Positions 57,216-64,000 of a DNA stretch of 64,000 bases are shown one piece after another (the first letter of the stretch is position 1; every line of letters starts with the position of its first letter). Origin of the DNA: Acidihalobacter prosperus (GTDB lineage: Bacteria > Pseudomonadota > Gammaproteobacteria > DSM-5130 > Acidihalobacteraceae). A program made the translations under genes and the position numbers. The stretch covers positions 25,397-89,396 of the forward strand of contig NZ_JQSG02000003.1 of NCBI RefSeq assembly GCF_000754095.2, in the 5' to 3' direction. The notes beneath the pieces were generated by a model, which saw only the letters and a list, made by a program, of their open reading frames with translations, was not told the DNA's origin and searched no databases.

Positions 57216-57481
57216 GGGCTGACGTACACCGTATCGGAGCCGTTGGGCATGACCATGTCCAGCTTGCCGCGCGCAATCCGCTCGACTCGCGAATGCGCCG
57301 ACCACACGCTCTGTTCCAGTTCGAGACGCCCCCATTCCACATTGAGCGCGTCGCGCTGCGCGTCGAGACGCTCCAGACGGATGAATAACTGCCGGGTTTC
57401 GTAGGTGCTGTACACCACTCCCAGCGCGCTACCCATCACCGCCACGGCGAGACCAGCCACGATGACGATCGTCCAGTTCAC
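57212..57481 (-). CDS. ftsL: Cell division protein FtsL, GTG start
   Basis: An 89-residue bitopic protein: membrane segment [22 protein letters not shown] (about 3-24) followed by a coiled coil ([28 protein letters not shown]) and a short tail ending YVSP. It forms the FtsQLB complex. The start is GTG 57481, which overlaps the rsmH stop (GTGA); the longer frame upstream runs through rsmH. A GGAG lies nine bases before it. Confidence 0.92.
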   Translation of the reverse strand: MNWTIVIVAGLAVAVMGSALGVVYSTYETRQLFIRLERLDAQRDALNVEWGRLELEQSVWSAHSRVERIARGKLDMVMPNGSDTVYVSP

Positions 57482-58416
57482 GGAAGGCGCTCCGCCACGC
57501 GCAGCACCGCGCTGCGCGCGCGTGGGTTGCGCGCAACCTCGGATTCCGAGGCATGCGCCGCTTTGCCGACGAGGCGGAGCGTCCGCCCCGCCGCCGGCTG
57601 CTCGCGCACTGGCAGATTGCGCGGCAACTGTTCGCCGCGCGCCTGCTCGCGCATGAATCGCTTGACGATGCGATCCTCCAACGAGTGAAAGCTGATCACC
57701 GCCAGCCGCCCGTCGGGCGCAAGGATCTCGACCGCCTGATCGAGCGCTTCGCGCAACTCGTCCAGTTCGCGGTTGATATGGATGCGGATGGCCTGGAAGC
57801 AGCGTGTGGCCGGATGCTTGCCGGGCTCGCGCCGGCCGATCACGCTGGCGATCAGATCCGCCAGCTGCGTGGTGCGCATCAGCGGCGCCTGCTCGCGCGC
57901 CTGCACGATACGTTTGGCGATCCGGCGCGCGTGACGCTCCTCGCCGTAGGTCCAGAACACGTGCGCCAGCTCGCGTTCTTCGGCCGTGTTGACCCATTCG
58001 CTGGCTGGCGCACCGTTGCCCGAATCCATACGCATGTCCAGTGGACCGTCGCGCATGAAACCGAAGCCACGTTCCGGCTGATCCAATTGCGGCGAGGAGA
58101 CGCCGAGATCCATCAGGATACCCTGAGCGCGTGATGCGCCCGCAAATGCGCGCCAGCATGATGCCAGGGACGAGAACGGGGCATGGACGATGGAAAACCG
58201 CGGATCGGCTGCCGCCAACTCACGCCCCGCGGCCACCGCCTCCGGGTCGCGATCCAAACCAAGAAGACGGCCCGATGACGCCAGTCGCGCCAGTATGGCG
58301 CGACTATGCCCGCCGCGACCGAAGGTCGCGTCGACATAGCTGCCTTCCGGTTTGATCGATAGTCCCGCCACCGCCTCCTCCAGGAGAACCGTCTGATGCC
58401 CCGTGGAATTCGCCAC
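57478..58416 (-). CDS. rsmH: 16S rRNA m4C1402 methyltransferase RsmH
   Basis: A 312-residue SAM methyltransferase. It opens [32 protein letters not shown], the MraW signature, with [31 protein letters not shown] and the C-terminal [15 protein letters not shown]. It methylates N4 of C1402 in 16S rRNA. The start appears to be GTG 58416, 1 bp after the mraZ stop, with a poor ribosome-binding site, so coupling to mraZ is likely. Confidence 0.96.
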   Translation of the reverse strand: MANSTGHQTVLLEEAVAGLSIKPEGSYVDATFGRGGHSRAILARLASSGRLLGLDRDPEAVAAGRELAAADPRFSIVHAPFSSLASCWRAFAGASRAQGILMDLGVSSPQLDQPERGFGFMRDGPLDMRMDSGNGAPASEWVNTAEERELAHVFWTYGEERHARRIAKRIVQAREQAPLMRTTQLADLIASVIGRREPGKHPATRCFQAIRIHINRELDELREALDQAVEILAPDGRLAVISFHSLEDRIVKRFMREQARGEQLPRNLPVREQPAAGRTLRLVGKAAHASESEVARNPRARSAVLRVAERLP

Positions 58417-58417
58417 G

Positions 58418-58870
58418 TCAGATCGACAGCGAGGACAGCGCCTCGCTCAGCCCGCTTGTAAAGGCATCCGATTGCAGCCACTCGTCACGTTGCGCGGCCC
58501 AGACCGCCTCGTCCCAAAGCTCGAACTTGTTGCCCTGACCCACCAAGACCACGTGCTTATCCAGTTTCGCCTGCTCGCGGAGCGTGGGTGCAATCAGAAT
58601 ACGTGCCTGGCCGTCCATTTCGACGTCCGTCGCATAGCCCACGAATACGCGCTGCAGCTGCCTGACCTGCGGATCGATATTGGGGCGGGCCATCACCGCG
58701 GCCTCGATGCGCTCCCATTCGGGCAGCGGATAGACCAGCAGGCAACCATCGCGATCCACGGTGACCACCAACTGACCCTCGCACGACTCCCGCAGACGAT
58801 CGCGATACCTGGCCGGCATCGCCACGCGCCCTTTCGAATCGATATTGAGATTGGTGACTCCGCGAAACAC
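58418..58870 (-). CDS. mraZ: Transcriptional regulator MraZ, GTG start
   Basis: A 150-residue protein of the MraZ/AbrB-like fold, made of two repeats, each with the [13 protein letters not shown] type motif (first) and [16 protein letters not shown] (second). It binds repeats at its own promoter and represses the dcw cluster in E. coli. The family start ([14 protein letters not shown]) is reached from GTG 58870, with GGGGGAG just upstream; an earlier GTG at 58882 would add four residues. It is the first gene of the dcw operon, and three GTGG-type repeats lie 34-63 bp upstream. Confidence 0.94.
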   Translation of the reverse strand: MFRGVTNLNIDSKGRVAMPARYRDRLRESCEGQLVVTVDRDGCLLVYPLPEWERIEAAVMARPNIDPQVRQLQRVFVGYATDVEMDGQARILIAPTLREQAKLDKHVVLVGQGNKFELWDEAVWAAQRDEWLQSDAFTSGLSEALSSLSI

Positions 58871-58903
58871 GCGCTCCCCCACCGGACGGATCGGACCAGG
58901 AAT

Positions 58904-58933
58904 AATTACCCACTTTCCACCACTTCACCCCAC
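58904..58933 (-). promoter_or_regulatory. MraZ operator: three 10-bp direct repeats
   Basis: On the minus strand GTGGGGTGAA, GTGGTGGAAA and GTGGGTAATT follow each other without gaps. This matches the known MraZ box of three TGGGN-type repeats with 5-bp spacers in E. coli. The repeats start nine bases downstream of the -10 element, so bound MraZ would cover the transcription start. Confidence 0.85.
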
Positions 58934-58941
58934 ACATCGAC

Positions 58942-58970
58942 ACTATAGGTGCGGCAATAGGTGGCGTCAA
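58942..58970 (-). promoter_or_regulatory. Sigma-70 promoter of the dcw cluster
   Basis: Minus strand: TTGACG (58970-58965), 17-bp spacer, TATAGT (58947-58942). It has near-consensus hexamers and ideal spacing, just upstream of the MraZ boxes. The 198 bp between it and the rnpB 3' end hold no gene I can support and no obvious terminator. Confidence 0.85.
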
Positions 58971-59168
58971 GCAAGCCAGACCGCCGGTCATCGGGAAGAT
59001 TGTCGTTTATACACAAGGGCTTACGAGCACCCCTCCGCGGCCGGATCAAGGCCTGGAAGCGCAATCAAACGCATGTACAATCAGCGTGTTGCACGCGAAA
59101 TGTAATGCACGACATGAGCAACTGCCGCACCTGCCGGCGGGCCTCGCCTCAAGGAAGTGGGGTAAGGT

Positions 59169-59520
59169 GGGGAGTCGGCCGATAAGCCGGGTTCTGTCGG
59201 GGGCAGCCATTCATCTGGGGCGTACGTCGCCGCACGCCTCAAGCGACCTACCCGGACGCGATGCGGGCCACATCATGGCGTCCCTATTTGGTCTTGCTCC
59301 GGATGGGGTTTACCGTGCCGCGGCATGTTGCCACCCGCGCGGTGCGCTCTTACCGCACCTTTTCACCCTTACCTGTATCCCCGAAAGGACCATCGGCGGT
59401 CTGTTTTCTGTGGCACTTTCCGTCGGCTCGCGCCGCCCAGGCGTTACCTGGCATCCTGCCCTGTGGAGCCCGGACTTTCCTCCCCGCCGCTAGGCGGAGC
59501 GACTGCCTAGCCAACTCCCC
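59169..59520 (-). ncRNA. rnpB: RNase P RNA, bacterial type A
   Basis: The minus strand contains the universally conserved RNase P blocks: GAGGAAAGTCCGGGCTCC near the 5' end (59481-59464), GGTAAGGGTGAAA, the GGTAAACCCCATCCGGAGCA region, and ACAGAACCCGGCTTATCGG near the 3' end. The ends are set by the P1 helix (GGGGAGTTGGCT at the 5' end pairs with GGCCGACTCCCC at the 3' end). Length is about 352 nt. A weak -10 (TATTCT) lies just upstream; no T-run terminator is visible downstream. It processes tRNA 5' ends. Confidence 0.96.
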
Positions 59521-59548
59521 ACAGGAGAATACCACAGCCAAGACCCAC

Positions 59549-60427
59549 TCATGCGCCGCCGACATCGGGGTCGCCGCCGTCCCGCTTGACACGCTGGGCT
59601 TCTCGGTACAAGCCCTGACGCGCTCCGCCTGTGATCAGGGCGGCAAGATCCGCCGCCTGACGCGTGGGCAGAGCACGTGCCAGCACCTCGATCACGTGCG
59701 CTTCGCTGATACCGGACGGCTCGCGCCGTGCGCTGGGCGGCAGGCCCGCCACCATGACCACGAACTCGCCGCGCCGATGGTCCTCGTCCGCACGCACCCA
59801 CGCGCGCAGCTCGCCCAGGGGGGCCGACACCACCTGCTCGAAACGCTTGGTCAACTCGCGCGCCACCACGGCCAGACGCGCATCGCCAAAGACTGCCGCC
59901 ATGTCTTCGAGGCTGTCGGCAATACGGTGACTGGATTCGTAAAACACCAGTGTGCCGGACTCGTCGGCCAGCACCTGCAGACGCGCGCGCCTGCGCGCCG
60001 ACCTGGACGGCAAGAAGCCCTCGAACACGAAACGGTCTGTCGGCAACCCGGATACCGAAAGTGCCGCGATCAGCGCGCTGGGCCCAGGCACCGGGCTGAC
60101 GCGCACGCCGGCCTCGCGCGCCGCGCGCACCAGGCGAAACCCAGGGTCGCTGATCAGGGGCGTACCCGCATCCGACACCAGCGCCACGGATGCGCCCTCC
60201 GACAAGATCTGCAGGATCGAGGGGATGCGTGCGGCCTCGTTATGCTCGTGCAGACTCACGCATCTGGCCTGTACGCCCAGATGCGACAGCAGGCGCTGCG
60301 CGACGCGGGTATCCTCGGCAGCGATCAGAGCGACGCCGTCGAGCACCTCGCGCGCGCGCGCGCTGATGTCGCCCAGATTCCCCAGCGGGGTCGCGACCAC
60401 GTAAAGCACACCCTCTTCAATTGACAC
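59549..60427 (-). CDS. rsmI: 16S rRNA 2'-O-methyltransferase RsmI
   Basis: A 292-residue tetrapyrrole-methylase-fold enzyme. It opens VLYVVATPLGNLGDISARA, with AAEDTRVAQRLLSHLG, ALVSDAGTPLISDPG and PVPGPSALIAALSVSGLP. It methylates the ribose of C1402, the same 16S nucleotide that RsmH modifies. The start is GTG 60427 with GGAAGG upstream. It is divergent from lpoA, a conserved pair. Its 3' end lies 28 bp upstream of the rnpB start. Confidence 0.96.
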   Translation of the reverse strand: MSIEEGVLYVVATPLGNLGDISARAREVLDGVALIAAEDTRVAQRLLSHLGVQARCVSLHEHNEAARIPSILQILSEGASVALVSDAGTPLISDPGFRLVRAAREAGVRVSPVPGPSALIAALSVSGLPTDRFVFEGFLPSRSARRRARLQVLADESGTLVFYESSHRIADSLEDMAAVFGDARLAVVARELTKRFEQVVSAPLGELRAWVRADEDHRRGEFVVMVAGLPPSARREPSGISEAHVIEVLARALPTRQAADLAALITGGARQGLYREAQRVKRDGGDPDVGGA

Positions 60428-60501
60428 GTTGCCTTCCAGTCCAGATACTGAGCCACCCGTTCACGCGCACAGGGTCCATGATACACGGGCGTACCCACAC
60501 G

Positions 60502-62404
60502 ATGACCCGCCGCGTCATCATCCGACTCGGCCTCGCAGCCGGCGCTGCATTGCTGCTGGTCGCCTGTGCGCCATCGCCCACCCGCCCCGGCGAGCAGTGG
60601 GCGCAGCAGGCTCAGGCCCAGCTGCAGGCCGGGCACCCCGCCATGGCGGCCGACACCTACCTCAAGGCAGCTGCCGGCCTTGCCGCGCCGCAGCGCCAGC
60701 AGCTCATGCTCAAGGCCGCCGCGCTGCTGCTGCAGGCGCGACAGCCCGACCGCGCACGCACGGTGATCGAGGGCATCGAGCCGACGGGCCTCGGCGCCGA
60801 CGACATGGCCCGCAAAGCAACGCTGGCCGCCCGGATCGCGCTGCTTGCGCATCAGCCAGAACAGGCGCTGGCCGCGCTGCCGAACGATGTACACGGCCTG
60901 TCACCCGAAGTCGCGAGCGGTCTGCTGGAAGTCCGCGCGCAGGCCGAACGACTGACCGGCAACCCGCTCGGTGCGATCCGCGCTCGGATCGCACTCACGC
61001 CGCTGCTGTCGGCCCCCGCGACCATCGACGCCAACCGGCATGCGCTGTGGGAACTCCTCAGCCAGGCCAGCCCAGGCCAGGCGCAGGCATGGCAACAAGA
61101 GGCCGCAACACCCGCCCTGCAAGCCTGGCTCGCACTGGCGCTCATCGCCAAGACAACGTCGGCCTCGCCGACGGCGCTGGACAACGCACTGGCACAATGG
61201 CGCCAGCAGTATCCGCAGATGCCGGATGCCGAACCGATCATCAAGGCCCTCGTAGCTCAGTGGCAGGCGATGCAGGTCTATCCCTCCAAAGTCGCCGTGC
61301 TGCTGCCGCTTTCGGGACGCTTCGAACCGGTCGCGCGCGCGATCCTCGATGGCATACTCACCGCCTACTACCGCCATCGCCAGCGAAACGGCGGCCACGA
61401 AGTCCATCTTCGCATCTACGACACCGCCGCCCACCCCGACCAGATCGTCTCCCTCTACGCCCGCGCGGTCCAGGCAGGCGCCCAGTATGTGATCGGCCCG
61501 CTCGACCGCGATACGGTCACCCGGCTGGCCACCAGCGGCCAGCTGACCGTCCCCACTCTCGCGCTCAACCATGCGGCCGATGGCACGCCGATCCCCCAGC
61601 AGCTTTACCAGTTCGGACTGCTCCCCGAGAGCGAGTCGGCGCAGGCCGCGGAACGTGCCAGCCTGGACGGCCGTCGCCGCGCCATCGTATTGGTGCCGGA
61701 CAGCGGCTGGGGCCAGCGCGTGGCCTCGGCCTTCGCCGACCGCTTCCAGCAGCTCGGCGGCGAGGTGCTGGCGATCGGCCGTTACGATCCGTCCGCCTCC
61801 GACTTCTCGCCCGCCATCGTCAACACCCTCAACATCGACTACAGCAATGCCCGGCGACGAGCCGTATCCGCCACCATCGGTCGCTCGGTCGACTTCGAGG
61901 CCCGCCGCCGCCAGGATGTCGACATGATCTTCATTGCCGGCGATCCCCGGCAAGCCCGGCTGCTGATGCCGCAAATTCGTTTCCATCACGGCATCGGCCT
62001 GCCCGTATACGCCATCTCCACGGTTTACAGCGGCACACGAGATCCTCGCGCGGATCACGATCTCAATGGCCTGATATTCGACGACGCGCCGCTGCTGCTC
62101 GACAGCCAGGGTCCCGCTGCGGCTGCACGTGCGGCGATGCATGCCAACTTCCCAGAAGCCAGTCGCCGCTATCCTCGCCTAATCGGCCTCGGAGAAGACG
62201 CCTACGACGTGCTCCCTTCCCTGCAACGGCTTGCATCGCAGGACTGGGCGCGATTCCCCGGCGTAACGGGCCGACTGAAGATGACCGCCGACCACGCCCT
62301 GGTACGACAGCTCGAATGGGCGCAATTCGCCGACGGACTGCCCATCCTGATGGGTCAGTCGCAGGACGCCGCTCAGCAGAACGCCACCGCAACGAAAGCC
62401 GCCA

Positions 62405-62421
<17 letters not shown>
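60502..62421 (+). CDS. lpoA: Outer-membrane lipoprotein LpoA, activator of PBP1A
   Basis: About 639 residues. The signal peptide ends in the lipobox LLVAC. The N-terminal half is a TPR-like helical domain (AQQAQAQLQAGHPAMAADTYLKAA). The C-terminal half is a periplasmic-binding-protein fold (KVAVLLPLSGRFEPVARAILDG, IFIAGDPRQARLLMPQIRF). In E. coli LpoA reaches through the wall to stimulate PBP1A. ATG 60502 gives a compact signal peptide; ATG 60478 is an alternative. It overlaps yraN by 17 bp. Confidence 0.93.
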
Positions 62422-63372
<951 letters not shown>

Positions 63373-63377
63373 CGCCG

Positions 63378-64000
63378 GTGCCACTGTCCCGCGACTTCCT
63401 CGACGCGCTGTCCGGACTGCTGTCCGAGGGCGACCTGCTGACCGAGCCTGGCGACTGCTGGGCCTACGGCTACGACAATTCCAAACGACATGCCGCGCCG
63501 GACGCTGTCGCGTTCCCGCGCGAGCACGACCAGGTCGTATCCCTAGTACGACTGTGCAACGAACACCGTGTCGCCATCACGCCCCGCGGACGCGGTACCG
63601 GCACCACCGGCGCCACCGTGCCCACCCAGGGCGGACTCGTACTCAGCCTCGAACGCATGGACCGCGTCCTGCGCGTCGACCCCGACAACCGCGTGCTGGT
63701 CGCCCAGCCCGGCGTCACCAATCTTGCGATCCAGCAGGCCGCGGGTGCGCACGGCTTCTTCTGGCCTCCCGATCCCACCAGCGCCGCCGTGTGCACGCTC
63801 GGCGGCAATCTCGCCTACAACTCGGCCGGGCCGCGCGCCGTGAAATACGGCACGCCGCGCGAAAACACGCTCGGTCTGCGCGCGGTGACCGGCGCAGGCG
63901 AAAGCATCCGCACAGGCGTCATGACCACCAAGGGCGTGGTCGGCTACGACCTCACGCGGCTGATCATCGGCTCGGAAGGCACGCTCGCGATCATTACGGA
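63378..64000 (+). CDS. FAD-linked oxidase, glycolate oxidase subunit GlcD-like (N-terminal part)
   Basis: The frame runs off the right edge; about 207 residues are visible. The FAD-binding PCMH domain shows ITPRGRGTGTTGATVPTQGG, LVAQPGVTNLAIQQAAGAHG, TLGGNLAYNSAGPRAVKYG and the LIIGSEGTLAIIT loop. This family includes GlcD and FAD-dependent D-lactate dehydrogenases; the substrate cannot be told. The start is taken as GTG 63378, 5 bp after the diaA stop, with no clear ribosome-binding site. Confidence 0.85.
   Translation, partial: MPLSRDFLDALSGLLSEGDLLTEPGDCWAYGYDNSKRHAAPDAVAFPREHDQVVSLVRLCNEHRVAITPRGRGTGTTGATVPTQGGLVLSLERMDRVLRVDPDNRVLVAQPGVTNLAIQQAAGAHGFFWPPDPTSAAVCTLGGNLAYNSAGPRAVKYGTPRENTLGLRAVTGAGESIRTGVMTTKGVVGYDLTRLIIGSEGTLAIIT

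Overview
The window looks like a chromosomal segment of a G+C-rich Gammaproteobacterium. The case rests on three gammaproteobacterial neighbourhoods: pilS-pilR with pilin genes; pilB-pilC-pilD-coaE with zapD and a Nudix-ThiE fusion mutT nearby; and a complete mraZ-to-lpxC division and wall (dcw) cluster next to a M23 peptidase, secA and argJ. A rsmI-lpoA-yraN-diaA block closes it. MurE carries the meso-diaminopimelate motif, and LpxC and LpoA imply a normal Gram-negative envelope. I cannot name the genus from sequence alone; a Chromatiales-like sulfur or halophilic lineage is only a guess.

Layout. 1-366: start of sucC, reading out of the window. 521-5200: a small zinc-ribbon protein, the PilS/PilR two-component system and two tandem type IV pilins, each with its own sigma-54 type promoter. 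5279-13558: a glycan locus with a GT-C-like membrane protein carrying TPRs, four further glycosyltransferases, a methyltransferase and a Wzx-type flippase interrupted by an in-frame TGA. Its second half is visibly lower in G+C. 13649-18276: pilB, pilC, pilD and coaE. 18287-28356: a minus-strand cellulose operon, bcsQ - bcsA/bcsB fusion - bcsZ - bcsC. 28669-32478: a divergent giant regulator (BTAD DNA-binding domain, degenerate class III cyclase domain, STAND ATPase, TPR-like tail). 32563-39740: zapD, then mutT, argJ, secA and a M23 peptidase on the minus strand. 39917-58970: a DciA-like gene and the full dcw cluster, read on the minus strand from a promoter with MraZ boxes. 59169-59520: RNase P RNA. 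59549-64000: rsmI, lpoA, yraN, diaA and the start of a GlcD-like FAD oxidase.

How it fits together. PilR with sigma-54 should drive the pilins, which PilB, PilC and PilD assemble and process; the adjacent glycosyltransferases may build or attach a pilin or surface glycan. The cellulose cluster and its regulator lie between coaE and zapD, genes that are usually close neighbours, so the cluster looks like an insertion into a housekeeping locus. The gap between bcsQ and the regulator contains two pairs of heptamers (core CCGTCA), each pair with an exact 11-bp period. That is the geometry bound by SARP/BTAD activators, so this gap is the best candidate for a new regulatory circuit controlling cellulose.

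The dcw genes are tightly packed, mostly with 4-bp overlaps. Several start with GTG, and lpxC appears to start with TTG, overlapped by the stop codon of a seven-codon reading frame that has its own good ribosome-binding site. No tRNA, CRISPR array, insertion sequence or transposase was recognised.
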